From assembly GCA_947000775.1 (NCBI GenBank), contig CAMQGK010000334.1, positions 642,501-706,500 of the forward strand: DNA of 64,000 bases, written 5' to 3'. The translations under genes were made by a program, and so were the position numbers. Shown piece by piece: positions 1 through 24,730 of the stretch (position 1 is its first letter; every line of letters starts with the position of its first letter). The stretch comes from Pterois miles (Eukaryota; Chordata; Actinopteri; Perciformes; Scorpaenidae). The notes under the pieces are model-generated. The model was not told where the DNA came from. It searched no databases and saw only the letters and a list, made by a program, of their open reading frames with translations.

Positions 1-199
1 AGAATTAAGTATAATAAAACCACAAAGAAAGAATAAATTAAATTAGGCTGGAAGTGGTAAGTTCAAGCTAATAATTTTTCATATAATAAAAAATTGTAAA
101 CATGATAGCTGTAGCATAGCTGTGATCTGCTGCTGATAGATGAAAACTAGGCCAAAGCTAAATCAATACAACAAAAATATTAAAAATAAATGAAGCCTA

Positions 200-1250
200 G
201 TTAATTGATAAAATGTGACATAAAATAATTGTTTTAACTTGCTTCTTTATTTATATTTATATTAATTCCCTTATTTTTTTACACTTATGATAAATTTTGC
301 CTTTCATTCATTTATGTATTTATTTTTAGAATTTTGTATTAATTTTGAAATGTACCGTGTGTATTTATGCACAATTTTCCCTTTGCATTTCACCCTTTAT
401 TTATTTCCTCAAACTTAATTATTTCTGTATTATTTCTGCTTCATTACACAAATGAGGGGGCTGTCACTCACTGTGTAGATCGACTAGCTGCACTCCAGTC
501 TTCGTTCCCGGTTCTGTAAAGTGGGTCGCTGACCTGTCGCTGCTGCCCCCACTGCTGCAGGTGTTCACATCAACTATCTGAAGCTGAACTGTTCCCTGTT
601 GTACTGTATCCGAGGACCGGATCCACCATTGATCTCGTCTCTGAGGTTTAGCTCATTCAGAGGTGGAAACTCCAGGCCAATGACTGGCTGTACGGAGCTG
701 AAGATGAAGACTGGAGTGCAGCGAGGTGGCTAGCATGTAGTCATGTAATCTATGACCTGATGACGACACACATGTAGTGACAACCCCCTCATTTGCATAA
801 TAAGGCAGAAATGTATAAGTAAATATATAAAGAAAAGAATATATTAATAAAATTTGGGGTAGTAAATAAAAGGTGAATTGCAAACGAAAAATCATAAATT
901 GCAAAAATAAATGCATGTATTTAAAAATAAATACACAATAAATAAAAAGTAAGTGATAAAAAAAAGCTTTTTTTATTTATGAAAATAATAATAATAAAAG
1001 GAAAAATTAATAAGAGTAACATTATTAGGTAATAGGGGAATTAGTACAAAGATGAATAAAGAAGCAAATTTAAATAGACATATCAATTTCAAAATTATAG
1101 CTAAATATATTTTTAATATCTTTTTTCTATATTTAATGACATCTATTTATAGAATCATTTATTTATTGATTGATTTCATTTTGATTTTGGCAGGTTCCGC
1201 CCTCCATAGAAACATGAAGTTGGGCAAAATATAATCTTTATATCAAAGGC
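200..1250. mobile_element. AT-rich long inverted-repeat element, copy 1
   Basis: Two AT-rich arms of roughly 200-250 bases face each other around a 300-base centre. The left arm ends near 478 with a stretch reading aaatgagggggctgtcact. The right arm, from about 776, is its near reverse complement (agtgacaaccccctcattt). Further out the arms still match as diverged complements. The centre contains a second short inverted match (ctgcactccagtcttc at about 489-504 against its complement near 706-721). No coding capacity is visible. Probably a foldback or MITE-like transposon lying in the ELAC1 intron; the outer ends were not fixed. Confidence 0.5.
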
Positions 1251-1623
1251 TACATATGGTAAAGGCTGTGTTTTACACACACATACATACATTTTTTTTT
1301 CTTAGTATGGGTAGCAGTCCATTGTGTAGTACTCAACCTACAGGGGAGGTTTGCTCTGCTTTCCATATACTGTATACTATACACGTTTCCTACCTCTAAA
1401 GTTGTGGATCTACTCATTTTGACATGAAAATGGCTGAATTGGATAAACAGTATGCAGAGTTAGAAATAATTTTTATCTGAATGAACTGTAATACCTTCTC
1501 CTGAAGGTGGCAGTCACAAAGAAAGTGAAAGTTCCTCTCAATGTGCAGCCCGTAATTTATACTGGCTGTAATCTAATATATCACACATCAGAGCTCGGCT
1601 CAGGTTGCACATTTTGGACCTAC

Positions 1624-1827
1624 CTGCGTAAGGAAAGAGCAGCTGCGATCCTGTGAGGCCAAGTGTCACCCTTAAGAAGCGCCGGAGGCCCCGGGGCCCA
1701 TAGATATCCACACAGTTCAGGCTCTGCTGCTCGGGGTTGGTGTTGAGGCTCACGGTGCACAAGAGACCAGGCAAACCAAACAGGTGATCGCCATGCAAGT
1801 GGGAGATGAAAACCTTGGTGATTCGAC
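1624..1827 (-). CDS. elac1: ELAC1 coding exon 2
   Basis: The acceptor reads ttttctgcccag and the donor gtaggt. It completes the Gly codon begun in exon 1 and continues R-I-T-K-V-F-I-S-H-L-H-G-D-H, the catalytic zinc motif, then G-L-P-G-L-L-C-T-V-S-L and I-Y-G-P-R-G-L. It ends in phase 1 after L-F-P-Y-A. Length 204 nt. Confidence 0.92.
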
Positions 1828-4416
1828 CTGGGCAGAAAACAACATATCATTACATACTACAGGTGGTACAATGGGAATGTGGAGAGAGCAGGGGACTGGT
1901 TCTCTAAAGTAAATTAGAGTTGAAGAAGAAACACTGGATTAAAAAAAGCAGTAAATATCACATCAGTACTCATTGTATTCCAAAATGTTCTAGGATGACC
2001 CCCCTACGGACTTAAAGCCTGAACCTTCAAGGACGTCACCAGGTTGAGTTAAGAGGCTCCGAGGGCGAAACAAAACGGTACATTGACAATGCCAAGTGTG
2101 GGTTTTTATTTTACGTTTTTCCTGCCTATTTGAACATAATAATAATATTAATAACCTTTATTTGTATAGCACCTTTCTAAACACAGCCACAAAGTGCTTG
2201 TACAGATAAAATACAATACAGACACAATAAAAACAACAATAAAAGAACAAAAACAATGGAGACTGAGAAAGCGAAAAGCCATAACCAGCAGAATCAAACT
2301 ATACGTTACAGGGACAACACATCAGCCAGAAGAGGACAATGTATGGTGTTTAAAAAGGTGCACCAAGCTGTTGCCTGGGGGGGCCAAAAAAACCTTTTTA
2401 TAAAAATGGGGTTTTAAAAGAGATTTAAAATTTGTTAATGAGTGAGCTAACCTGAGGTCCTCGGGGAGACTGTTCCAGAGTCTAGGGGCATCGATGGCAA
2501 AGGCTCCCTTAGTCACCAGCCTAGACCTGGGTACAACCAGTAACGCCTTGTCAGAGGACCTCATGTTAGAAGGTGGGACGTATGGAGTAAGGAGCTTGGT
2601 GGGGTAGCTCAGTGCTAAACCATGCAATGCTTAAAAAGTTAACAGTAAAATCTTAAAATCACTTCTAAATTTGACAGGAAGCCAGTGAAGATTTGCTAAA
2701 ACCAGAGTTATATGCTCAAATCTTGTTGTTCCAGTGATCAGTCTGGCAGCCGCATTTTGAACTAACTGAGACGAGTAAGGTACTGCAATAATCTAAGTGG
2801 GAGGAAATGAGAGCATTGACTACTGTATTGAGGTCTTGGGTGGATAGGAATAACTTGATTTTAGAAATATTTCTGAGGTGCATGAAGCATGATTGCACCA
2901 CACTTGTTATTTGTGCCTCAAAACAAAGTCTAAAGTCAAATAAAACACCCAGGTTTCGTGCAACTGATTTAGTGTTAACCGAGAGGGTTTCCAGACTGTC
3001 TTGTAAACTGGAGTTAATGTTTGTGGGGCCAAACAGGAAAACATCCGTCTTGTCTGAATTTAATTGAGTAAAATTCTGGGACATCCAACAATGTGTATCG
3101 GCTAGGTAGGCCTTGAGGAGTTAAACAGGTGGAATCAGAGGTTTTTGAGAGGGACATACAGCTGTGAGTCATCTGCATAGCAGTGGAATTGGATATTATG
3201 CAAATGGATGACATGATAGAAAAAAGTAAAGGGCCAAGAATTGACCCTTGCAGGACTCCAGAAGTGAGATGGGCTGGTGAAGAGGAGGCGCTGCCAGCAA
3301 CAACAGAAATGGTTCTGTCTGACAGGTTGGATCGGAGGAGTTGAAGGGCAGTACCACCCAGACATATCCAAGACTCTAGACGATTTAAAAGACAGTTGTG
3401 ATCCACCGTTTCAAATGCCACACTTAAATCCAGCAGGACCAGGATCGAGGAGTCACCAGCATCCAATGACATTAGAAGGTCACTGGTGACCTTAGTCAAG
3501 GCAGTCTCGGTGCTGTGGTGGGCTCTAAAACCTGACTGGAACTTTTCAAATAAACTATTGTTGTTGTGGCGATGCATGATTGTTTTTTCTAAAACCTTTG
3601 ATATAATGGATAATTTGGAGATTAGTGAGAAGATGGGGATCGAGACCAGGTTTCTTTAGAAGCGCCTGCACAAGGGCATGTCTACATGAGGATTTTTTAA
3701 GGAAATTTAAGAAATTCCTCACATTGTGCATGGGATGAATCAATGTGAAGAAGAGAAGGAGGAGAAATGACAGAATGAATAACTTTAAACAGGGTCCTGG
3801 GGTCGTGGCTGTTGTTGGTGATGATGATGTCCGAGTACAAGGAAGCGTTTGCAATTTTTTTAGCCAGCTGGTAGTTTGCCATGACTTGTTTCAGATGAAG
3901 GAGGGAACTATCTGATTTACTGGCCTTCCAGTTAAGTCCAGCTCCTCTGCGCTGTCTCTTAATGGATCTGATGTGTTCACTGAGCCACAGAAGGACGTTA
4001 CAAGACGAGAGGTAACTGTCTTAAATAACGTCTATGTCCTTAGTGTTGGGAAAAGCAGGACAGCAATGGTAGCTTTCTATGTGCCATTATTACTTTTTTC
4101 ATTCATCAATACTATAATAATAACGGTTAGATAATATACTAATACATACAGTACTCACAAAAAGTTAGAGATATTCATTAATTTTGAAAGTTATTTAAGA
4201 ACTTGTTTTAGTTTCTCAGAAACTTTTAAAGGTAGGCAGGAGGAGCTGTAGTGACTCACCGGCTCTGAGTTGGCTCTTCATCAGCTGGGTCTGGGTTCCT
4301 TCCCCGCAGTCAAACAGCCAGCACTCGCCTTGTGTCCGCAGCACCAGAGCCGAGGCACCGCGGTGGGGGGACGGGTAGGCCGAGCCGGTCCCGAGGAAAG
4401 TCACATCCATGGTCAT
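1624..4416 (-). CDS. elac1: ELAC1, tRNase Z short form (5' part only)
   Basis: Zinc phosphodiesterase ELAC1, a metallo-beta-lactamase-fold endonuclease that can cut 3' trailers from tRNA precursors. Two coding exons are present on the minus strand: 4260-4416 and 1624-1827. They join in phase 1 (a split Gly codon) and give the first 120 residues of a family that is about 363 long in human. The start is taken as the Met at 4416, because the protein then opens M-T-M-D-V-T-F-L-G like human M-S-M-D-V; an in-frame Met at 4437 would add seven residues. The metal-binding H-x-H-x-D-H signature (SHLHGDH, about residues 61-67) is visible. The third coding exon was not found between 1 and 1620 and should lie left of the window. 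A LINE relic fills much of intron 1. Identification is firm; the gene is incomplete here. Confidence 0.93.
2138..4025 (-). mobile_element. Decayed L2-type LINE, 5'-truncated
   Basis: Non-LTR retrotransposon relic on the minus strand, inside ELAC1 intron 1. Reverse-transcriptase blocks can be read in shifted frames: F-Q-S-G-F-R-A-H-H-S-T-E-T-A-L (about 3495-3540), L-D-L-S-V-A-F-E-T-V-D-H, G-V-L-Q-G-S-I-L-G-P-L-L-F (about 3230-3270), the catalytic box Y-A-D-D-S-Q-L-Y (about 3150-3175), and the downstream motifs S-S-H-L-D-Y-C (about 2790) and P-R-L-W-N-S-L-P-E-D-L-R (about 2455-2490). The 3' end is the L2-style tail (tttagaaaggtgctatacaa in element sense) followed by an ATT-rich run. The endonuclease part is missing. 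Several frameshifts and stops make it non-functional. Confidence 0.85.
4260..4416 (-). CDS. elac1: ELAC1 coding exon 1
   Basis: Encodes M-T-M-D-V-T-F-L-G-T-G and the conserved block W-L-F-D-C-G-E-G-T-Q-T-Q-L, ending ..Q-L-R-A plus one base before the donor gtgagt. Just upstream of the start the sequence reads taacttaggcag, so an upstream splice acceptor with the true first exon further right cannot be excluded. Confidence 0.93.
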
Positions 4417-4439
4417 CCTGCCTAAGTTACAACACAACT

Positions 4440-4600
4440 AGTGAAAAGTGTCTAAACCGAAGCGGCGACGATACGCCGTGAAACACAGACGTAGCCATGC
4501 TTTCTCTGTTCGCGTTGTCGCAAGGTGATGACGTTCCGAGTGACGGTGCGGCGTTCAAGTCAAGTCAGAATTCTCGCAACGTATTCAGGTTCAAGCGTGT
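4440..4600 (-). promoter_or_regulatory. ELAC1 CpG-rich promoter / 5' UTR region
   Basis: A short GC- and CpG-rich stretch (many CG dinucleotides, for example around 4458-4475 and 4505-4560) directly upstream of the ELAC1 start, in otherwise AT-rich DNA. It is flanked on the far side by an AT-rich inverted-repeat element. No TATA box is seen. The promoter role is inferred from position and composition. Confidence 0.55.
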
Positions 4601-5195
4601 TTATATTAGTTTCCTTATTTACAGTACTCTTCTGTTTAAATTTCACATTGTCCTTTATGTAATTATTTTTTTATAAATTACTGAATTTATCTTTTCATTT
4701 TTTGCATTTATTTATTTATTGTTTCATTCATTTTTTTCATATATTTCCGTTTTTATTTATTTAAAAATATAAATTATGCTCACATTAGCTAGCTAGCTAG
4801 CTAGCTAACCTTATTTGCATAACGAGGCAGAAATTTTTGAAGAAATATGTAAAAAAAATGTAGAAAGAGCAAAAACAAATAAGTTTGGGGAAATTAATGA
4901 GTGAAATGCAAAAGGAAAAATGCAGAAAGATCAATTTTAAAATAAATATAAAATAAATGAAAATTGATGCAAAAATAATACATAAAAAATTAAACTATAG
5001 AGTAAACAAATAAGGTAATTAATACACAAATAAATAAATAAATAAGCAAATTTAAAGAAAATATCATTAAATACCAATTAATTAATGGCTACGTTTCTTT
5101 TAATACATATTTTTTTGCTACATGTAAAGATTTATTTGTTATTTATCGAGTCAATTATTTATTTATTCATTCATTTTTCATTTTGTCAGGTTGCA
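4600..5195. mobile_element. AT-rich long inverted-repeat element, copy 2
   Basis: Same architecture and similar wording as the copy at the left edge: an arm ending in an AGCT tandem (4783-4807), then cttatttgcataacgaggcag leading into the complementary arm. The right outer end, ttttgtcaggttgca near 5180, resembles ttttggcaggttccg near 1185 in copy 1. It lies just upstream of the ELAC1 promoter. Confidence 0.45.
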
Positions 5196-6747
5196 TACTC
5201 AAAGTCTGGTACTGTGGACATTTCAAAGATGGAGGTGGGGCGAAGAAGGCATCAGGAAATTCAATCAGAGAGGCATACACAACATGTCACTCAGTCTTAT
5301 TTACCCATGATCAAATTTAAAGGACTAGTTAGCTAAATAAATAACAGGAAAAGAGAGATAACTACTTGCTGATTCTCCAAAATAACTCCAGAGTTATCTT
5401 GGCTTAGGCTTGGAAAATTTAGAAAGACTGTTGTGTTACAAACAAGATACAAAGACATTTACCGAGCAAAGTCTTACAAAAGAAGTGATACAAGATGGGA
5501 ATCCTCATTTTTACCAAAGATCAATTCCTGTTGTATTTTCAGTGTCAAATAATGTTTTAGTAGTTGATATAATCAGGAAATTATCACATAAATTGGCCAA
5601 CATGATCCAGAACCAAAGAGGGATGTCTACATGTTTTTGTTAGGTGGTGTTTTATCCAAACTCTTGCGTGAACATTTGTCTTTATCAGAAACATTACCAG
5701 AACATACAGCAATACATAGGCAATAGACTGTACATTTTTGATGTTAGTTTGTTTCATTTGAAAGTTTAGAGCTCACTTACACACATCAGCTGCATCAAAC
5801 TTTTAAAATCATTCTGAAATTCATCAGCTTGTCTTGATATGGCTGAAGAATAACTTAAATTTTCATACCTGTTTGCTGTTTTAATGCAGTGAAATTTCTC
5901 ATAAATTCAATTAAATTAAAGGGGTTTGATGTAATCCCATACAAAGACTAGAGCTTTGACAGCAGGGAAACAAAACTAAATTTGAAGTAAGCATAGAAAC
6001 ATTGACAGATTTAAAATCAGCCAAATGAGCCAGTGTAAAACTGTTTATTCTACACATAGGTATTCTCTCTGGGTACAAACGCTAAGGCAACATTATTGTG
6101 CAACAAAAATAAACTTCAGAAACACAGACTCAACTACACACAGCCCAATATGAATGCACACTTCAATGAAATATGGAGACAGTTTTCCTTACGGGGATGA
6201 CGAGAATCACATGAGCAAACCAATCACCAAATTCTCACACAACACAGTAAAAACTCACACTGGACGATTACAATCCGTAACGACACACGAGCCATCACTT
6301 ACTGAGGTTAAACAGTTTCTAAATAGTTTCTTTTAAATAAAACTAATCAAAAATGTATAGTAGAAAACTTAACAACTTAAAAAGGTGTTCACAACTTGAA
6401 GCTGCAGTCTCTAAGAGGAAAAGCTGCACACTGAATGCAATTACACAATGACATCATTTTGTATGAGATAAACGGCATTTCGTTTATATTCGTAGGGCTT
6501 TTGAGTTGTCTCAGCTCAGCCTGCAGCATGCTGTGAGGTCTACATCATGGAACATGATTATGACTAGACACACATATCCTGAGATTAATTTTTACTGCCA
6601 ATGCCCTGGAATACAGTATGTAATACCAAGAAGGTAGTGGTTCATTTTTCAGACACATTTTAGATGCGATAGTGTGTATACAGTATGTGTTTGAGTCCAG
6701 TGTGTATATGGTCGTGGTTTCTCAATTCTCAGATTTTACATTAAACT

Positions 6748-6830
6748 CGGGCTGTCAAAGTTAACGTAATAATAATGCATTAACAAAAATTTGTTTTAAC
6801 ACCACTATTTACTATTTTTTCCCTTTTTTC
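6748..6830 (+). mobile_element. hAT-like MITE family C, left-end fragment
   Basis: Begins cgggctgtcaaagttaacgt and continues with an 'acgcattaac' type stretch and aaatttgttttaac, the left end of the family whose better copy lies at 54709-55139 in the opposite orientation. It is truncated. Confidence 0.5.
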
Positions 6831-7391
6831 TATTTTAAATCTAATTGATGTGTATTTTCATATTAGCTTGTGTTTTTCTTGATGCCTTTCAAGTCTGTAG
6901 GAGCCAGTTTATTTTTGGCATATCATTATTTTGACAAGATATTCTTGCAGTATTATTTTGGACACTTGGTGGCGGTCATTAGATGTACAGGGTTGTTCAT
7001 ACAGTACAGAGGCATAGGTGACAGGAAGAGGGCGGCACAGGACTAGGGAAAGCCCACCGTTCTCACCAGACAGCTGTACAGACAAACTAAAGGCCACAAT
7101 TCAGACCACCGTTCACGCACAGATCAACACAGTACTTAACTGGAGACCCTGGTATGTTCATTCATCATCTTTGTTCAAACCACTTCAATAAACAACCAAC
7201 TAAACTGCAAGTAATGCTTGCTCTGCTTTGCTCTGTATTGGCTCTGTTTAAGATCATTCCTTCCTGTGTAAAATGGCAAGTGGGAAAAGGAACATTGGAG
7301 AGATGAAAATTTACCATTACAGTGTGACCTTTGAGTCTTACCAGTGCAAGCTTTTGTTACTATCATCAGTTATTATTAATGATCACGATGG

Positions 7392-7705
7392 ACTAGGGCT
7401 GTCCCAAATACCATTTTTTGGGCTTCGAAGCTTTGTGGGACAATATGGCGCAAACAGCGATAGCCATCTGAGAATAACTAATAATAATTGATGCTGAATA
7501 TGAATAATGAAAAATTTCCTTTGGGATGAATAAAGTATCCATCTATCTATCTGAACAGTTGTGAAATCATTCCTTCTTTCATGAGCTATTTGGGGATTTA
7601 TACTTTATTATTAAATATGTAGTATTCAAATAGTGATTTGGAGGCCAATTACCATGGCAACGGTCGAAGCGTTGAAGCATTCGGTTCAGCCCTCCGATAG
7701 ACTAT
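7392..7705 (+). mobile_element. hAT-like repeat interrupted by a LINE tail
   Basis: Starts tagggctgtcccaaatacca and ends near gcattcggttcagccctc, so the two ends share an AGGGCTG core in inverted orientation. A LINE-like 3' module followed by ATCT repeats (7513-7552) sits inside it. No open frame of interest. Confidence 0.4.
7513..7552 (+). mobile_element. LINE-like 3' end module with (ATCT) tail
   Basis: Reads aatttcctttgggatgaata then aag and a short ATCT run. The same module recurs near 13615 and 46106 with different simple-repeat tails, which is how several fish LINE 3' ends look. Confidence 0.45.
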
Positions 7706-7981
7706 AACTGTGAATAGAGGCCTAGTCTGTAAATTTGTTGTCCTGTTGAATATGTTCCATGGAGTAAAACCTACACACCAACCTGCCAAAACACACGTTG
7801 ATGTACTTAACACAACTTTATAAAACACTTTCAGTTAACAGTATCAGTTTCCACAAAAGTGTATGTATAGTTCACAAAATATCATTAAAATAGAAAATTT
7901 GCTTATCCAATCATTTGATACTGCACGTTGTTTCCTTAAATACTTAGGGTATAATTTATATTAAATATATATATATCACAG

Positions 7982-8315
7982 TTAAAGGAACAGTGTGTAG
8001 CATTGAGGTGGCTCTATTGGCAGAAATGGAATATAATATGAAGAAGTATGTTTTCTTTAGCGTATAATCACCTGAAAATTAGAAATGTGTATCTACATAT
8101 GGAACGGGTCCTCTTCACAGAGTCTGCCATGTTTCTATGGTAGCCCAGAAAGGACAAACCAAACACTAGCTCTAGAGAGGACCTTACATGTCTTTACCTT
8201 ACCTGAAGCCCACCGTGGTCTCTGATATGCTTGGCATACAGGAGAGGCTTCAGTTGGTTACAATCTGCAACTTCACCACTAGATGCCACCTGATCCTACA
8301 CACTGCACCTTTAAG
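7982..8315 (+). mobile_element. MITE family B, full-length copy
   Basis: Terminal inverted repeats: ttaaaggaacagtgtgtag at the left and the complement of ttaaaggtgcagtgtgtagg at the right. Internal text (catgtttctatgg, gaacgggtcctctt) is shared with the copies at 38231-38778 and 56954-57310. Non-coding. Confidence 0.7.
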
Positions 8316-9757
8316 CAAAAGGGTTCATTTTTAGGGACGGATTCTTCTTACCACAACTCTTTTAAGGGGTGTCGATGACAGGCTTTCTATGGAGCACAAG
8401 GGTAAAACATCTAAATACACCCCAATAAAATAAAATAAATTCAGAGAAATAAATACAATGTGACAAAAACATTCAAACTACTAAAATGCTGGAGTGAGTG
8501 CTGGTTTTCTCAAGTGTTTTAAAATATAATTTTCATGTAATTTCCCTTCATAAAATCTCAATTTTCCAATTTTTGTTTTTATATTTTCCTTCCATTTCTC
8601 CCGAGTAACATTGTTTCCTCTGCTCTACTTGATCTTCCCTGATAACCACTGAAGCCTGATTTTATTAACCACGTCTTACATTGGCATTGGTTGGATCAGT
8701 GAAGCCACCAGAGACCCACTTGATGTGACAAAAGGCAATGTGTATATATTAATGTGTGCATTAAGTTTGCCGATCTCGTGGTAGCTACAGTATATAAATA
8801 CAGAACAGTACTACGTGCTAAAGTACCAACAATAACTTTTTGCATCAACTGTCATCATTACATTAAATATGGAGTGACTACCTTTTAAAATAGTTGAAGT
8901 AGATAATAGTATTGTACATGGCCATTTCTAACAAAACTTCTTTTCAGGTTATTTTAGCCTGCTCTCATTCCCAGAGCATGAAATACAGAGGCTTTGTCAT
9001 GCCACCAGCACCCTTTAGTGCCAGTCTGAAACCCACCCGGTGTTCCATTAACTATAGTGTAAGTCCATCTACTGCAACAGAAAACGCTCAGAGAAAGTGT
9101 GCCGGGAATGTGGTGATGTAGTTAAAAGAACAGACACGCCGAGGGTGGGTGGATGGGCCCAACGACCGCAAGGCTTTCACCCAAGGGGCCGATATTCGTG
9201 TCCCGTGCACCACATTACAATTAGTTGTTCGTTCATATCCTGTGATCACAATGTTCTGTGTCATTTTCACGCTTCATAGTAATTTTAAGCCCAACTTTGT
9301 AGTTCTTTCCTAAACCTAACTATCGTGGTTTTGTTAAGTAATCCTAAAGTGATGCCCTATAGTTATAGTACTGGGTTTGATGCTAAAAATAAAGAGACAC
9401 TAAGGAGTGTGACAAAGCGGCGGTATGTGATGGGTTGGGATGATAATGTGTTAGTTGTATATGACTAAAAACAAAGATAATGGATGATAACACAAACACA
9501 AAACAAATCATGGAGTCATTTCTAGTATCTTGAGCAGAGTCAAAGTGCACAGTGTTTGGTTTACTACTCAGCGCAACCTAATTTACCTACAGTTCAAATT
9601 GTTGGATGCAATATTATATTGTTTTAAAATGGAGTTCAGCTAGTTAAAATACATCTCAAGGTTTCAACAATGAAACCAAATTTCCACACTGCCTTTTACC
9701 CCCACCAGGTGGGCCTCCAGGTGCACATGTGATGCAGAGGCGATAAAGAACGAGAGG

Positions 9758-9887
9758 GCTCCAGGTGTGGCCTGTAGCAAATCACGCCCCCTCACACCTA
9801 ACCCTATCCCGTCACATTAACCCTAACCATAGCCGAATGGGGTGTGGCGTGAGGTGCTACTGAGTTGCAACAGGCCACAGCTGGAGC
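9758..9887. mobile_element. Small 130-bp MITE-like palindromic element
   Basis: Ends are inverted repeats of about 24 bases: gctccaggtgtggcctgtag at the left against gctccagctgtggcctgttg in the complement of the right end. The centre holds CCTAACCCTA-like text. Could fold as a stem-loop. No coding capacity. Confidence 0.55.
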
Positions 9888-10115
9888 ATACTGTAAAGAA
9901 CTGGGATGTGAAGTGAAAATGTCCATTTCCATTAAAATTTCCTCCTTCAAATACCACTTTCCACTCTAACTTTTCACAGTTCTAATTAGACCGGTTTAGC
10001 TCAGCAATCTACTGCCTTTTTTATAAGCACGTTTGCACTGAGATAATTATGATCATCTCAAAAGATCTGTGAGTTAAGTGGGAAACAAAGGGCGCCGTGA
10101 GGGTGTGGTCTACTT

Positions 10116-22903
<12,788 letters not shown>

Positions 22904-23106
22904 GGTGGACAGTCAGTGGTCTGGGCGGTCCTCTGGTGGAAAGCTGTTGAGGAAGGAGAGAGAAACAAAGTTGACAAAATAACCCATTGTTTTATGGAGA
23001 CATGGCTAATCTATTCCCATCTTCCTCTTCCTGCTTGGGAGAATTACATGTGTAAACGTAAGTAGCTGTTCTGGGATGCAGAATATTACCAGAAATTACC
23101 ATGGAC

Positions 23107-23463
23107 TAGGGCTGCAACTAATGATTATTTTCACTGTTGATTAATCTGAGGATTATTTTCTCCATTAATTTTTTCACTGTTTGGTCTATAAAATGTAAGA
23201 AAATGGTGAAAAATGTCCATTAGCGTTTCAAAAAGCCCAAGATGACATCCTCTATCATCTTGTTTTGTCCATAACTCAAAGATATTCAGTTTACTGTCAT
23301 AGAGGAGTAAAGAAACCAGAAAACATTCACATTTAACAAGCTGGAACCAGAGCATTCTCACTTATTTTCTTTAAAAAATTACTCAAACCAATTAATCGAT
23401 TATCAAAATAGTAGGTGATTAATTTTATAGTATTAGTATAGCATTGTTATCGTTGCAGCTCTA
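23107..23463 (+). mobile_element. hAT-like MITE family A, complete copy with TSD
   Basis: Ends are tagggctgcaac at the left and the complement of tagagctgcaacg at the right. It is flanked by ccatggac (23099-23106) and ccagggac (23464-23471), an 8-bp target duplication with one mismatch, as made by hAT transposases. 357 bp, non-coding. Lies in ME2 intron 1. Confidence 0.8.
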
Positions 23464-24730
23464 CCAGGGACCATTACATTTCTTTGGTGTCAACGGGTTG
23501 ATAATTTATTGCTTTAAGTTTCGTTATTCTTGCTCCTGACAGACCTGAAGTCTACTGCTGCCACAACCTTTGAACATATGATATCATCAGACCCCTTCCA
23601 CACCTTGGTATGACTTTAAGCTATCAGCAGTGAAGACCGTCAGTCTACTGACACACTATTAATCACAGAAGCCTACGAATGCACTTGACTGGGATAGTCG
23701 AGGATTATAGACGCTGACAGCAGCGGCTGGTCATTAATCTGGATGTGGACAGAGGTGATCTGAGAAACAAAGCTTTAAAAGATTGTCATAATCCTTTTCG
23801 CAATGAGCTCCACATGAAGACGGAAAACAAGCGACATCAGTTGACAGAGAGAAAAGATGGAAAGACTGGCACGTAACATGCATCACCGGTTGGAAGCAAG
23901 ACTCCAACTAACACACAATTCATATGCGGCTTACCTGAAGGAATAAATGATTTCTATTACTTTGTGAGAGAAGAAAGATATAAAACAAGCTCATAAATAA
24001 ATACATAAAACCATATCGGATGGCAGAATTTCTCAAACGATGCCATACCAGCAACCAGACCTACTCACTTCGCTTTACTTGAGGGCCTCTATATCAGCTG
24101 CTGCTGGCGACCTGGAATAGTATCGTCATTGCAAGAGCTATGTTATGCATGTGACCTGTGAGTCGCTGTTAAATTGTGCCGTGCTGTGTGGGTGCAGAAA
24201 GAGACCAGTCAAAGCTACTCTGATATATCTTTATAAGTTATAGACAATTAAGAACAGCTTCCCTCTTGTGATAATTCTTGTAGAAAAGATCACATCCTGA
24301 CTATGACACCAGAAAGCCCTCTCACAGACTGAAGGAACAATTTTAAATTGCCAGATATGATATAGATATCATAATATCATGTGCTTTAAATGTGAATGTC
24401 AATAAGAGCAGATTGCTCAAGCATCCCCATATTACAAAGAGAGCAGACCACAAAGGAAATGTAGCCAGAACAATTACTCAATCTAACGGTTATACACTCT
24501 TATTTGTGCTCTGGTTCTGGTTTTGATTCATTCCATTATCCAACCCAAATGTCTTTTGGTCTTCCTTAATGTCAAGACCTGTCCCACAGGAAATGCAACT
24601 GAACCCGGAAGCAAGTTATGTGGGGAAAAGACACATGAGCATTATCGTATGCAGTTTCTATTTTAGTTCCTTGCAGTTTAGTGGCTGAGACTAGCAGACA
24701 GTGAAAAGAGGTAATGCTAATGCTAAGAGG

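Larger units (their letters stand above)
4601..10115. other. ELAC1-ME2 intergenic region
   Basis: No gene is supported here. The minus-strand 3' UTR of ME2 must occupy some part adjoining 10115, but its poly(A) site could not be fixed. Apart from the mobile-element relics listed separately, the stretches 5200-6740, 6900-7380 and 8330-9100 look like ordinary AT-rich non-coding DNA. The short open frames there show no recognisable domains. Confidence 0.6.

Noticed and set aside
4411..4437. Upstream in-frame Met at 4437 as the ELAC1 start
   Set aside because: The seven extra residues have no family match, and the Met at 4416 reproduces the human M-S-M-D-V start.
9097..9279. Pair of 60-codon frames on opposite strands
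   Set aside because: Mutual shadows in sequence that looks like a dispersed repeat (cctaaacctaact text follows); no protein similarity.
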